From Nesterenkonia sandarakina (lineage in GTDB: Bacteria > Actinomycetota > Actinomycetes > Actinomycetales > Micrococcaceae): a stretch of DNA of 64,000 nucleotides. Location of the stretch: positions 62,001 through 126,000 of the forward strand of contig NZ_PVTY01000005.1 of NCBI RefSeq assembly GCF_003003175.1, in the 5' to 3' direction. This document shows, piece by piece, positions 7,639-16,055 of this stretch (position 1 is its first letter; each line of letters begins with the position of its first letter). The notes below the pieces were generated by a model. That model did not search any database and had not been told where the DNA came from. It worked only from the letters and a program-made list of their open reading frames with translations. A program made the translations under genes and the position numbers.

Positions 7639-8307
7639 ATGAGTGCCGCGTCAGGCTTCCAGCCCGTCCCCCGCGAGTCCACGTCCTCGCTGATCACCCG
7701 CCAGCTGCGCGAAGGGATCATGTACGGCACCCTGCCCGCGGGCGCCCAGCTCTCCGAGGCAGCGCTGGCGGCGGAGTTCGGCGTGAGTCGGGGCCCGCTG
7801 CGCGAGGCCATGCAGCGCCTGGTCCAGGAGGGGCTGGTGCGCAGCGAGCTCAACCGCGGGCTCTTCGTCAAGGAGCTGGACGAGGCCGAGATCCGCGACA
7901 TCTACCTCACCCGCACCGCGATCGAGACCGCCGCGGCCCGCGCCGTGGCCCACGGCGACTCAGCGGCGCAGGGCGCCGAGCGTCTGCGGACACGTGCGGC
8001 GGTGATGGCCGAGGCCGCGGCGGCCGGGGACCTGCACCGGCTCGCGGACGCGGATTTCGCCTTCCACGAGGAGCTGGTGAACCTGGCCGGAAGCCCGCGC
8101 CTGCATCGGGTCCACGAGACCCTGATGGTGGAGACCAGGATGTGCATGACGGCGCTGCAGGGGACCTACTTCGACCCGGACGATCAGGTCGCGGAGCATT
8201 CCCGCATCGTGGAGGCCATCGCCTCCGGCGATGACGCCGAGCTGGTCGCTCAGATCGAGGAGCATATGCAGGAGGCGCTGGATCGCCTGGTCAGGGCCTC
8301 TCGATGA
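7639..8307 (+). CDS. GntR family transcriptional regulator, FCD subfamily
   Basis: 222 residues. An N-terminal winged helix-turn-helix (about 10-75; LSEAALAAEFGVSRGPLREAM) is followed by an all-helical FCD ligand domain with the metal-site type residues RTAIE, DADFAFHEELV and EHSRIVEAI. FCD regulators usually bind a small organic acid and repress neighbouring catabolic genes. The divergent 2-hydroxyacid dehydrogenase and amidase are the likely targets. ATG 7639 has a CGGAGA ribosome site; the in-frame ATG at 7600 would overlap the promoter and operator. Confidence 0.9.
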   Translation: MSAASGFQPVPRESTSSLITRQLREGIMYGTLPAGAQLSEAALAAEFGVSRGPLREAMQRLVQEGLVRSELNRGLFVKELDEAEIRDIYLTRTAIETAAARAVAHGDSAAQGAERLRTRAAVMAEAAAAGDLHRLADADFAFHEELVNLAGSPRLHRVHETLMVETRMCMTALQGTYFDPDDQVAEHSRIVEAIASGDDAELVAQIEEHMQEALDRLVRASR

Positions 8308-8347
8308 ACTCTTGAGCAACCCTATGGTCCGGCGCGACAGACAGCGC

Positions 8348-8353
8348 TAAGGT
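8348..8353 (+). promoter_or_regulatory. -10 box of a leaderless aldo/keto reductase transcript
   Basis: TAAGGT is 6 nt before ATG 8360, with no ribosome-binding site, consistent with a leaderless mRNA. Confidence 0.5.
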
Positions 8354-8359
8354 CGAAGA

Positions 8360-9361
8360 ATGGAATTCAGATATCTCGGACATTCAGGCCTGAAAATCTC
8401 AGAGATCACCTATGGAAACTGGTTGACCCACGGTTCTCAGATCGAGAACGACGTCGCGACCGATTGCGTCCATGCCGCGCTCGACGCCGGCATCACGACC
8501 TTCGACACGGCGGACGTCTACGCCAACACCGTGGCGGAGCAGGTGCTGGGCGACGCCCTGGCCGGACAGCGCCGTGAGTCCCTGGAGATCTTCACCAAGG
8601 TCTACTTCCCCACCGGCCCCAAGGGCCACAATGACACCGGGCTCTCCCGCAAGCACATCATGGAGTCGATCAACGGCTCGCTGACCCGGCTGGGCACGGA
8701 CTACGTCGATCTCTACCAGGCGCACCGCTATGACTACGAGACTCCGCTCGAGGAGACCATGCAGGCCTTCGCCGACGTGGTCCGTTCCGGCAAGGCGCTC
8801 TATATCGGCGTCTCCGAGTGGACCGCTCCCCAGCTGCGCGCAGGTCACGCGCTGGCCAAGGATCTCGGCGTGCAGCTGATCAGCAACCAGCCGCAGTACA
8901 ACATGCTGTGGCGGGTCATCGAACCCGAGGTCGTGCCGGCCTCCGAAGATCTCGGGATCTCCCAGATCGTCTGGTCACCCATCGCCCAGGGCGTGCTGAC
9001 CGGAAAATACCTGCCGGGCCAGCCTGCGCCGGAGGGCTCCCGCGCCTCCGACAAGGAGGCCGGAAAGTTCATCGAGCGGTACATGAACGAGGACATCCTC
9101 ACTGCGGTGCAGAACCTCAAGCCGATCGCTGCCGACCATGGGCTGGATCTCGCGCAGCTCGCCGTGGCCTGGGTGCTGCAGAACCCGAACGTCGCCTCGG
9201 CCCTGGTCGGCGCGTCCCGCCCGGAGCAGATCGCAGGAAACGTCGCCGCCGCCGGGGTCACCCTCGATGACGCCGCGATGCACGCCATCGACGCCGTGAT
9301 CGGCGATCTGGCCGAGCAGGATGCGAGCCTGACGAAGTCGCCCGAGACTCGGGTGAGCTGA
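8360..9361 (+). CDS. aldo/keto reductase
   Basis: A 333-residue NADPH-dependent reductase of the Kv-beta/YghZ-like branch. It keeps the catalytic tetrad Asp49, Tyr54, Lys80 and His122 (YQAHRYD). The ending PNVASALVGASRPEQI is the usual cofactor-binding region. It reduces aldehydes or ketones, substrate unknown. It lies 52 nt downstream of the GntR gene but seems to have its own promoter, and it is closed by a strong hairpin. Confidence 0.9.
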   Translation: MEFRYLGHSGLKISEITYGNWLTHGSQIENDVATDCVHAALDAGITTFDTADVYANTVAEQVLGDALAGQRRESLEIFTKVYFPTGPKGHNDTGLSRKHIMESINGSLTRLGTDYVDLYQAHRYDYETPLEETMQAFADVVRSGKALYIGVSEWTAPQLRAGHALAKDLGVQLISNQPQYNMLWRVIEPEVVPASEDLGISQIVWSPIAQGVLTGKYLPGQPAPEGSRASDKEAGKFIERYMNEDILTAVQNLKPIAADHGLDLAQLAVAWVLQNPNVASALVGASRPEQIAGNVAAAGVTLDDAAMHAIDAVIGDLAEQDASLTKSPETRVS

Positions 9362-9392
9362 CGCTCAGCCCCTGCTGACCCATCTCCCGAGG

Positions 9393-9432
9393 CAGAACGC
9401 ACCCGGCGCCGCGGAGCACCGGGTGCGTTCTG
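9393..9432 (+). terminator. strong hairpin after the aldo/keto reductase gene
   Basis: CAGAACGCACCCGG and CCGGGTGCGTTCTG form a perfect 14-bp stem around a 12-nt loop, followed by TCTCC. Confidence 0.8.
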
Positions 9433-9567
9433 TCTCCGTCTCAGAATCCGGGCACCTTTACCGTTTCGTTATGAAAATGTTGACCCGGACCGTACACTGG
9501 CGGCTGGACTGAAGACATGGACAGCCGCCTGAACAAGGGCACGGCCAGATGCAGAGGGCGGGACCGG

Positions 9568-10737
9568 ATGAAGCGAGCAGCGCAGCGCGTCGCCCCACTC
9601 GGCGGCGCAGCCCTGGTGAGCATCGCGCTCCTCGTGGGCACGGCTCCGACCGCCGCCGTCGCGGCCCCCGTCCAGGTTGCCGCACAGGCCTCCGAGCCGG
9701 CCGAGACAGTGGACCCCCAGGGCGACGCCGTCGACGTCGACTCCTCCCAGGATGCGACTCCCACACCGTCGGCCGAGTCCGTTCCGGAATCCACAGCGCC
9801 CGCCGAGGACCCCAGCGACCCGGCCGAGACCCCGACGGATCCCGCCGAGCCTGCGGAGACCCCCGACCCCGAGCCGACCCCGCCGGGCCCCATCGACCCG
9901 GGCCCCACCGAGCCGGCGCCCACGGACCCCGAACCCACAGGCCCGCAACCCACAGACCCTGGGACCACTGATCCGGGGACCCCCGCGCCTGAGCCCTCGG
10001 AGGGCGAGTCCCCGCCGAGCGTGCCCACCGATCCAGGCGACGAGTCCTCGGCGCCGGCGCAGGGCGAGCACTACCTCCGCTGCGGCTCTGCCTTCGCGGC
10101 CCCCGGACAGACGCAGACGCTGCGCCTGCAGATGAGCAGCAACCTCAGCGAGCTCACCGTCGGTTCAAGCCTCACCGGCGCGACCATCTGGATCGAAGCC
10201 GGGGTCGTCTACTACCAGGCGCCCACCCCGCTGCCGCCAGGTGCCGCGCAGGATGACTTCGCCGTCCGCGGCGTCGCCCCGAACGGGGACCCCGTGTCCG
10301 ACCGCTGCAACATCGGACTGCAGGCGACGTCAGAGAACCTCGACGACGCCGCCCAGCCGTCCCCGCCTGAGGACATCGGCGCTCCCGGCGGCATCGCCGC
10401 CCCGGGAACACCCGAGCTGCCAGGCACGCCCGAGGCGAGCCCGAGCAGCGCGAGCACCTCCACAGACACCGACGCGCCGCCACTCTCCGGCCCGCCGATT
10501 CCAGGGATGCCCGGGTATTCCCTGCCCGAGCAGGGCGCGTCGAGCGTCAGCCCCACGGCCTCAGCCTCTGCGCCGGATCAGCCGGCAGAGGATCCGGGAT
10601 CAGGCGACGCGGAGCTGGCGGTGACCGGGCCGAGCGGTCTGCAGACCTTCACCGCCGTCGTGCTGGCCCTGCTGGCGCTCCTCGCGGGCGGCGCCGCGAT
10701 CGTGCTGGCCGCTCGCCGGTCGGACTCGCTGCGCTGA
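9568..10737 (+). CDS. secreted Pro/Glu/Asp-rich surface protein with LAXTG sorting signal
   Basis: 389 residues. A signal peptide with a basic N-terminus (MKRAAQR) and an Ala/Leu core probably ends near TAAVAA. Residues about 40-170 are a low-complexity Pro/Asp/Glu/Thr stretch with many DPxxP/EP units, like a cell-wall-spanning stalk. A small central domain with two cysteines follows (HYLRCGSAF...SDRCNIGL), then a second Pro-rich stretch. The C-terminus has LAVTG, a hydrophobic helix and ARRSDSLR, the layout for anchoring by class E sortases, which recognise LAXTG in high-GC Gram-positives. Function of the central domain unknown. No sortase is in the window. An upstream in-frame ATG at 9517 would give an atypically long signal peptide. 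Confidence 0.8.
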   Translation: MKRAAQRVAPLGGAALVSIALLVGTAPTAAVAAPVQVAAQASEPAETVDPQGDAVDVDSSQDATPTPSAESVPESTAPAEDPSDPAETPTDPAEPAETPDPEPTPPGPIDPGPTEPAPTDPEPTGPQPTDPGTTDPGTPAPEPSEGESPPSVPTDPGDESSAPAQGEHYLRCGSAFAAPGQTQTLRLQMSSNLSELTVGSSLTGATIWIEAGVVYYQAPTPLPPGAAQDDFAVRGVAPNGDPVSDRCNIGLQATSENLDDAAQPSPPEDIGAPGGIAAPGTPELPGTPEASPSSASTSTDTDAPPLSGPPIPGMPGYSLPEQGASSVSPTASASAPDQPAEDPGSGDAELAVTGPSGLQTFTAVVLALLALLAGGAAIVLAARRSDSLR

Positions 10738-10765
10738 GCAGCCGCTCCTGATCTCCTGAGCCGGC

Positions 10766-11320
10766 TCACCAGGTGTTCGGTGCCGGCTTCCGCGCCGCCG
10801 GAAGCGCCGAATCCCGCCGCCAGGCCTGAAGCTCTTCGCTGACCGTGAGGTCTTCGGGGACCTCATGACCGAGGTCGCGGATCGCACCGAGGATCTCGGC
10901 GTTGGGCACAGGGCCGGCGCTGGAGAGGAGCCGTCCGGCGATGTGGGCCCGGACATAGATCTCGCCGTCGACCACCGCACGCTGCTCGAAGTAGAAGCAC
11001 TTCTCGTCGAAGCCGATCATCCGGGTGTGGATCTGGAACCGGGTCATGAAGGTGACCGAGCGCCGGAAGGTGATCTGCTCGGACTGCACCACCGGAGACC
11101 AGCCGCGCTTGCGCATCTGGGCCCAGAGCCCGGAGCGGGCCATCAGGTCGAAGCGGCCGAGGTCGAAGAGTGAGAAGTACTGGCCGTTGTTGATGTGCCG
11201 GGCGATGTCGACGTCGGTGGGCAGCGCTCGCAGCGTGACCACCGAGGACTCCCAGGGAGTCATGGTGGGTCGACGACGGGCGCGGAGCAGCACCAGCAGG
11301 GTGCGGAAGATCACATGCAT
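10766..11320 (-). CDS. acyl-CoA thioesterase, hotdog fold (THEM6-like)
   Basis: A 184-residue protein with the hotdog pattern DVDIARHINNGQYFSLFDLGR at about 35-55 and QSEQITFRRSVTF, typical of 4-hydroxybenzoyl-CoA-thioesterase-like and THEM6-like proteins. The N-terminus MHVIFRTLLVLLRARR may be a short membrane-associating helix. It presumably cleaves an acyl thioester; substrate unknown. ATG 11320 has a CACACT box 6 nt upstream, consistent with a leaderless start. It is convergent with the LAXTG surface protein gene. Confidence 0.8.
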   Translation of the reverse strand: MHVIFRTLLVLLRARRRPTMTPWESSVVTLRALPTDVDIARHINNGQYFSLFDLGRFDLMARSGLWAQMRKRGWSPVVQSEQITFRRSVTFMTRFQIHTRMIGFDEKCFYFEQRAVVDGEIYVRAHIAGRLLSSAGPVPNAEILGAIRDLGHEVPEDLTVSEELQAWRRDSALPAARKPAPNTW

Positions 11321-11377
11321 GGGCTCAGTGTGCCACAAGCTACCGGTCAGTAATGAGTTGGCGTGCTGGTCAGCCGC

Positions 11378-12190
11378 TCAGGCGGACCCGGCCGAGGCGG
11401 CGGACGTCGGGCTGGAAGACCCGCGCTCGGCGGGGCGCAGCACGTAGCCGGCGCCCCGGACGGTATGGATCATCCGGGGCATGTCGGCTTCGATCTTCTT
11501 GCGCACATAGGAGATGTAGAGCTCCACGATGTTGGCCTGTCCGGCGAACTCGTACTCCCAGACCTGCTGCAGGATCTCGGACTTCGGCAGCACCGTCCTG
11601 GCGTGGCGCATGAGCAGCCGGAGGAGTCGGAACTCGGTGTCGGACAGGTCGATGTCCCGCCCGCCCCGACGCACCGTGCGAGCGGCCGTGTCCAGCTCCA
11701 GATCACCGACGAGCAGCCGCTCGCCCTCGGTCCGCGCGGGGAGCCGTGCTGTGATGAAGTGCAGCCGGCGCAGCGCCTCCTCGACGCTGACGCTGCCGGT
11801 GATGTGGTCATCCTGCGGATGCACGGTCTCGAGCAGCCGCGCCAGCTCGACGTCGGCATCGAACCAGTGCAGCACCGCGGAGGGGTCGATGCTCGAGCGG
11901 AGATCCTCCAGCACCGCCTCCATGTCTGAGACCCGCCGACTGGCGCGCGCGTCGACGACGAAGAGCTCGGGGGCATCCACCTGCAGCGCCTGCCGCGCCG
12001 TCTCCGCGCTGGAGGCCAGCAGCACCTTCACATCGATCCCGCGCAGCCGCTGGCTCAGCTCAGAGGCCGCCGGGGAGGGGCCGCCGAGGATCAGCACCGG
12101 CGAGGAGATCGTCAACGCGGCGGGACGGACGGAGCGCAGAGAGGCCGTCAGCAGCTCAGACCGGGGCCCGTCGGCATCATCACCCGTCAT
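11378..12190 (-). CDS. OmpR/PhoB-type response regulator with atypical receiver
   Basis: 270 residues. The C-terminal winged helix (about 160-255; LSDTEFRLLRLLMRHARTV, YISYVRKKIE, IHTVRGAGYVL) is a clear OmpR/PhoB output domain. The N-terminal domain looks like a receiver but is degenerate. The acidic pair after the first strand is replaced (VLILGGP, about 32-37), while an Asp remains at the phosphoacceptor-like place (VVDAR, about 80). Phosphorylation is therefore doubtful. No histidine kinase is nearby. GGGGGAGG precedes ATG 12190. It is divergent from ald and may regulate it. Confidence 0.85.
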   Translation of the reverse strand: MTGDDADGPRSELLTASLRSVRPAALTISSPVLILGGPSPAASELSQRLRGIDVKVLLASSAETARQALQVDAPELFVVDARASRRVSDMEAVLEDLRSSIDPSAVLHWFDADVELARLLETVHPQDDHITGSVSVEEALRRLHFITARLPARTEGERLLVGDLELDTAARTVRRGGRDIDLSDTEFRLLRLLMRHARTVLPKSEILQQVWEYEFAGQANIVELYISYVRKKIEADMPRMIHTVRGAGYVLRPAERGSSSPTSAASAGSA

Positions 12191-12360
12191 CGCACCTCCC
12201 CCGCATATCTCCTGAACTGCCTCCTCAGGACGTGGCAGATGTCCCAGAACTCTACAGACTCCCAAGGCCTGAGCCTAGGGTGAAGGCCCAGGCTCAACAA
12301 CAGCCTGACCCCTTCTGCGCGCCTCGAAGCCGACTGCCGTTTCGTGACAGACTGGTCGCA

Positions 12361-12388
12361 GTGACCGACATCACCCGTTGTCGGTCAC
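12361..12388. promoter_or_regulatory. inverted repeat upstream of ald
   Basis: GTGACCGAC and GTCGGTCAC form a perfect 9-bp inverted repeat with a 10-nt spacer, 50 nt before the ald ATG. It could be an operator for the divergent response regulator or a hairpin in the ald leader. Confidence 0.55.
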
Positions 12389-12438
12389 CGGTTCACCCCT
12401 GCTGACCCGCCCTACCTGGCACCTACTGAGGAGAACAT

Positions 12439-13551
12439 ATGATCATCGGAGTCCCCGCCGAAGTGAAGAACAACGAGTACCGCGTGGCCCTGACCCCGGC
12501 CGGAGCGGTGGACCTCACCGCCCGCGGACACCGGGTGCTGCTCCAGAGCGGCGCCGGCACCGGTTCGGGCTTCGCCGACCACGACTACGTCGCGGCCGGT
12601 GCCGAGATCCTCGGTGGCGCCGATGAGGTCTGGGCGCAGGCCGAGATGATCCTGAAGGTCAAGGAGCCCCAGGCCGAGGAGTTTCCCCGGATGCGCGACG
12701 GTCAGATCCTCTTCACCTATCTTCACCTCGCCGCCGAGCCCGACTGCGCCCGTGCGCTGCAGGAGCGCGGCGTCACCGCGATCGCCTATGAGACCGTCAC
12801 GGGCACCCATGGCCTGCCGCTGCTGGCCCCGATGAGTGAGGTCGCCGGACGGTTGGCGCCCCAGGTGGGCGCGTATCACCTGATGCATTCCCAGGGCGGA
12901 CCGGGCATCCTCATCGGCGGCGTCCCCGGGGCCCGCCCCGCGAAGGTCGTGGTCATCGGCGGCGGCAAGGCCGGCGAGCAGGCGGCCCTCACCGCTCTGG
13001 GCATGGGTGCCGACGTCACCGTGCTGGACCTGAACATCGAGCGCCTCCGGGAGCTCTCCGCGCTCTCCGGGCGCGGCCTGACCACTTTGGCCTCGAACAC
13101 GCTGACCCTCAGCGAAGAGGTCGCCGCCGCGGACCTGGTCATCGGGTCGGTGCTGGTCCCCGGAGCGACCGCACCGAAGCTGGTGACGCGTGAGATGGCT
13201 GCCGCGATGCGTCCTGGGTCGGTGCTGGTGGACATCGCCATCGACCAGGGCGGCTGCTTCGAAGGTTCACGTCCGACCACCCACGCCGATCCGACCTTCA
13301 CCATCGGGGAACAGATCTACTACTGCGTGGCGAACATGCCGGGCGCCGTTCCGCACACCTCCACCGCCGCGCTGACGAACTCCACGCTGCGCTACATCTT
13401 TGCCCTGGCGGACAAGGGGTGGAAGCAGGCGATGCGCGAGGACCCGCATCTGGCCAACGGACTCAACGTCCACGCCGGCGACCTCACCAACGCCCCGGTG
13501 GCCCAGGCGCTGGGGGCGCAGTACCGCGCCACGGCTGACGTGCTGGCCTGA
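12439..13551 (+). CDS. ald: alanine dehydrogenase
   Basis: 370 residues, the full family length. It begins [20 protein letters not shown] and carries the catalytic residues Lys75, His96 (YLHLAA) and an Asp near 269 (AIDQGG), plus the NAD-binding GGGKAG at about 174-179. It interconverts L-alanine and pyruvate with NADH and ammonium. The start has GAGGAG 7 nt upstream. It is divergent from the OmpR-type regulator; the 248-nt gap contains a 9-bp inverted repeat that may be regulatory. Confidence 0.96.
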   Translation: MIIGVPAEVKNNEYRVALTPAGAVDLTARGHRVLLQSGAGTGSGFADHDYVAAGAEILGGADEVWAQAEMILKVKEPQAEEFPRMRDGQILFTYLHLAAEPDCARALQERGVTAIAYETVTGTHGLPLLAPMSEVAGRLAPQVGAYHLMHSQGGPGILIGGVPGARPAKVVVIGGGKAGEQAALTALGMGADVTVLDLNIERLRELSALSGRGLTTLASNTLTLSEEVAAADLVIGSVLVPGATAPKLVTREMAAAMRPGSVLVDIAIDQGGCFEGSRPTTHADPTFTIGEQIYYCVANMPGAVPHTSTAALTNSTLRYIFALADKGWKQAMREDPHLANGLNVHAGDLTNAPVAQALGAQYRATADVLA

Positions 13552-13603
13552 GAAGCAGCCGGATGGGCCGCACGCCTGCGGCTCCTCGCCGGCCGTCCTG
13601 AGC

Positions 13604-14719
13604 TCACAGGCTCTGGCGGTCGGCGAGCCGGCGCCCCGGCACCGGGGTGAAGTAGGTCTGCACCAGCGCAGAGTCGACGGCTTCGAGCGTTCCGGGGTTC
13701 CAGCGCGGGGATCGGTCCTTGTCGATGATCTGCGCCCTGATGCCTTCGCGGAAGTCCGCTGAGCGCAGCATGTGCACCGCGATGGTGAACTCCGCCTCCA
13801 GCGCCGCAGCCAGCGTGAGCTCCCCGGCGGCGAGGATCGCCCGGTGCGCGACCTTCAGCGACGCCGGGGACTTGCCGCGCAGCGACTCCGCCGTCGCTGC
13901 CGCCGCCTCCTCGCTGGGCGCCAGCTCGTCCAGTCGCTGGAGCAGCTCCTCCACCGAGGCCGCGGCATAGGCCCGGTCGATCCAGCTCCGCGATTCGGCA
14001 AGCGCGGAGGCCCCCGGGGTCCGGGTGAATCGGGGCAGCACCTCGGCCACGGGCTGGATGCTCAGGGCCTGGGTCAGCTCGCCCAGGACCTCGGCGGGGA
14101 CTTCGACGTCGGCCAGGCCGAGCGCGATGGTGTCGGCCGCGTCGAGGTGGGCACCGGTGAGTCCGGCATGGAGACCCATCCGTCCCGGCGACTGACCGAG
14201 CAGCCAGGTGCCTCCGACGTCGGGAGAGAAGCCGATGGTGGTCTCCGGCATGCCCGCCCGGGTGCGCTCGGTGACGATCCGATGGGAGCCATGGGCCGAG
14301 ACCCCGATGCCGCCGCCGAGCACCAGGCCGTCCATCAGGGCGATGTACGGCTTGGGGTATTCAGCGATCGTGCGGTTCAACGCGTACTCGTTCGCCAGAA
14401 ACGCCTCGCTGGTGAAGTCCGCCGCGTATCCGGGCACACCGTCGGGGAGGATCCCGCCGCCGTCGTGCTCCTGGAGCGCGGCCATCTCCTGGAAGAGGCT
14501 GGAGACGTCACCGCCGGCACAGAGCCCGCGGTCTCCGGCGCCGCGGATGAGCACCTGGCTCACCCGGTCGTCCTCGGCCCAGTCCTGCAGCTGGACCAGG
14601 ATGCACTCACACATCAGCTGGGTCAGCGCATTGACCGCGTGGGGTCGATTCAGCGTGATGATGCCGAGGTGTCCGCGCAGCTCGAAGGCCACATCGCCGG
14701 TGTACGTCTCCCTGCCCAT
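13604..14719 (-). CDS. 3-hydroxyisobutyryl-CoA hydrolase (enoyl-CoA hydratase/isomerase family)
   Basis: A 371-residue crotonase-fold protein. CAGGDVSSLF forms the oxyanion-hole region, MPETTIGFSPDVGGTWLL carries the Glu and Asp typical of hydrolase members, and the C-terminal FREGIRAQIIDKDRSPRWNP is characteristic of 3-hydroxyisobutyryl-CoA hydrolases rather than simple hydratases. It releases 3-hydroxyisobutyrate in valine degradation, fitting the branched-chain dehydrogenase operon 2 kb away. TAACCT lies 7 nt before the ATG, so it may be leaderless. It lies 68 nt downstream of the CitE-like gene. Confidence 0.88.
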   Translation of the reverse strand: MGRETYTGDVAFELRGHLGIITLNRPHAVNALTQLMCECILVQLQDWAEDDRVSQVLIRGAGDRGLCAGGDVSSLFQEMAALQEHDGGGILPDGVPGYAADFTSEAFLANEYALNRTIAEYPKPYIALMDGLVLGGGIGVSAHGSHRIVTERTRAGMPETTIGFSPDVGGTWLLGQSPGRMGLHAGLTGAHLDAADTIALGLADVEVPAEVLGELTQALSIQPVAEVLPRFTRTPGASALAESRSWIDRAYAAASVEELLQRLDELAPSEEAAAATAESLRGKSPASLKVAHRAILAAGELTLAAALEAEFTIAVHMLRSADFREGIRAQIIDKDRSPRWNPGTLEAVDSALVQTYFTPVPGRRLADRQSL

Positions 14720-14726
14720 GTGACAG

Positions 14727-14732
14727 AGGTTA
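14727..14732 (-). promoter_or_regulatory. -10 box of 3-hydroxyisobutyryl-CoA hydrolase gene
   Basis: TAACCT on the minus strand, 7 nt before ATG 14719, with no ribosome site between. Confidence 0.45.
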
Positions 14733-14787
14733 CACGCGGGTCTGCACGTGACTCAAACGTTTCGGTGAGGAAGTCCTCCGCGCGGAG

Positions 14788-15633
14788 TCAGGCGTTCCAG
14801 AGCCCGTAGGAGTCCGCCAGCGAGGCGATCTTCTGGGCGCGGGCCAGGCGCGGGAGGTACGAGCCGTCACCGATGGAGCCGCCGGCCTCATGGGCCTCGA
14901 TCAGCTCCCGGGCCCAGTTCAGCTCATCGGCCGAGGGGGCCAGCCCGGTGTTGATGTGCTCGACCTGTGCCCGGTTCAGCGAGAGCTTGCCGGTCATGCC
15001 CATGCTGGCGGTGACCTGGCACGCTTCAGCCGTCTCCTGCGGATCGGCGTCGGCCGCCGTCGGGCCGTCGATGGCGCCGGGGAGCCCACCGACGCGGGAC
15101 GCGATGACCAGCCGGGCCCGGGCGTAGGCCAGCGCCATCGGGTCGGCGGAGACGCCCACGTCCTTGCGGAAGTCATTGGTGCCGAAGGCCAGCCGGAAGG
15201 TTCCCGGGGCCGAGGCGATCTGGGTGGCGTTCTCCACGCCGAGGGCGGACTCGATCAGGGCGATGACCGGGGTTCCGGCGCGCAGCCGCATCGCGGTGTA
15301 GGTGACCTGTTCCGGATGCTCGGTCTCGGCCAGCATCACCCCGCGCAGACCCTCTGCGCGAGAGAGTGCCGCGAGATCCTTCTCCCAGTGCTCGGAGGTC
15401 GAGGGGCTGACCCGGACCCAGGCGGTCATGCCGCCGTTGAGCGCGCGCAGCACCGCCTCGCGGGCAGCCACCTTGCCGTCATCGGGGACCGACGCTTCCA
15501 GATCGAAGATCACAGAATCGGCCTCGCTGGCCAGTCCGGGAGCGAAGTCCTGCTCCTTGGCAGCGTTGATCAGCAGCCAGGAGCGGGAGAGTTTGGCGGG
15601 AAGCGCGGCCGCGCGACGGTTCCGGATGGGCAT
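14788..15633 (-). CDS. HpcH/HpaI aldolase family (CitE-like acyl-CoA lyase)
   Basis: 281 residues of the CitE-like TIM-barrel family: RSWLLINAAKE, the metal-site strand DSVIFDLEASVPDDGK, ALIESALGVENA and LAFGTNDFRKDVG. Stand-alone members without citrate lyase alpha and gamma subunits cleave or hydrolyse acyl-CoAs such as malyl-CoA or citramalyl-CoA; the actual substrate is unknown. It is upstream of and in line with 3-hydroxyisobutyryl-CoA hydrolase, suggesting a CoA-ester pathway. TAGGCT lies 6 nt before ATG 15633. Confidence 0.85.
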   Translation of the reverse strand: MPIRNRRAAALPAKLSRSWLLINAAKEQDFAPGLASEADSVIFDLEASVPDDGKVAAREAVLRALNGGMTAWVRVSPSTSEHWEKDLAALSRAEGLRGVMLAETEHPEQVTYTAMRLRAGTPVIALIESALGVENATQIASAPGTFRLAFGTNDFRKDVGVSADPMALAYARARLVIASRVGGLPGAIDGPTAADADPQETAEACQVTASMGMTGKLSLNRAQVEHINTGLAPSADELNWARELIEAHEAGGSIGDGSYLPRLARAQKIASLADSYGLWNA

Positions 15634-16043
15634 GGCGCAAGCCTACCGGAGAAGCCCGCCCCGACCTGCGGCTGGTGTGCTGAGTCACCGCTGACCCAGT
15701 GGCGCCAGGTGTTGACATCCCCCGGCCCCGGCTTCAAAATTGATCATGATTGAACTTCAAGTTTGAAATACATCGCTTGGAGTTCCATCCCGGACGCGGT
15801 TTCAGGATCCCCCGATCGCCTGGCCGACGTCGCCCTGTGGGGAGGAACTGCTGGCTGGGTGCATGACTACCGCCCCCGAGTGCACCCGGTTTCCTCATCC
15901 CATTCCGCGGGCGGAGGGCCGCCCCCGTCATAGCGCCCTCCGCCCGCCAGGGCCCCGGGCACCTCGACCGTGTCCACGAGAGCCGCACAGCGTCGAAGGG
16001 CCCCGAGCGGTGCCGAGGATTCGGTGTGCGCGGGCGCAGCTCC
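15634..16043. other. non-coding gap with AT-rich palindromic patch
   Basis: About 410 bases between the divergent CitE-like and GerMN lipoprotein genes. At 15733-15767 an AT-rich patch holds alternating TTCAA/TTGAA half-sites, including the palindrome AACTTCAAGTT (15753-15763) and outer arms TTCAAA/TTTGAA. A TAGGCT -10 box for the CitE-like gene is at 15640-15645. I see no credible gene in the rest. Confidence 0.5.
15733..15767. promoter_or_regulatory. cluster of TTCAA/TTGAA inverted half-sites
   Basis: Four half-sites alternate in orientation (15733, 15750, 15756, 15763), in a patch much richer in A/T than its surroundings and 100 nt upstream of the CitE-like start. The pattern resembles a multi-site repressor operator, but the regulator is unknown. 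Confidence 0.45.
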
Positions 16044-16049
16044 TATTCT
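16044..16049 (+). promoter_or_regulatory. -10 box of leaderless GerMN lipoprotein transcript
   Basis: TATTCT lies 6 nt before ATG 16056; no ribosome site is present, supporting that ATG over an upstream in-frame codon at 16026. Confidence 0.5.
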
Positions 16050-16055
16050 GGACCC

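Noticed and set aside
15734-15988. 84-codon minus-strand frame in the CitE/GerMN gap
   Set aside because: No similarity, no ribosome site; it covers the AT-rich operator-like patch.
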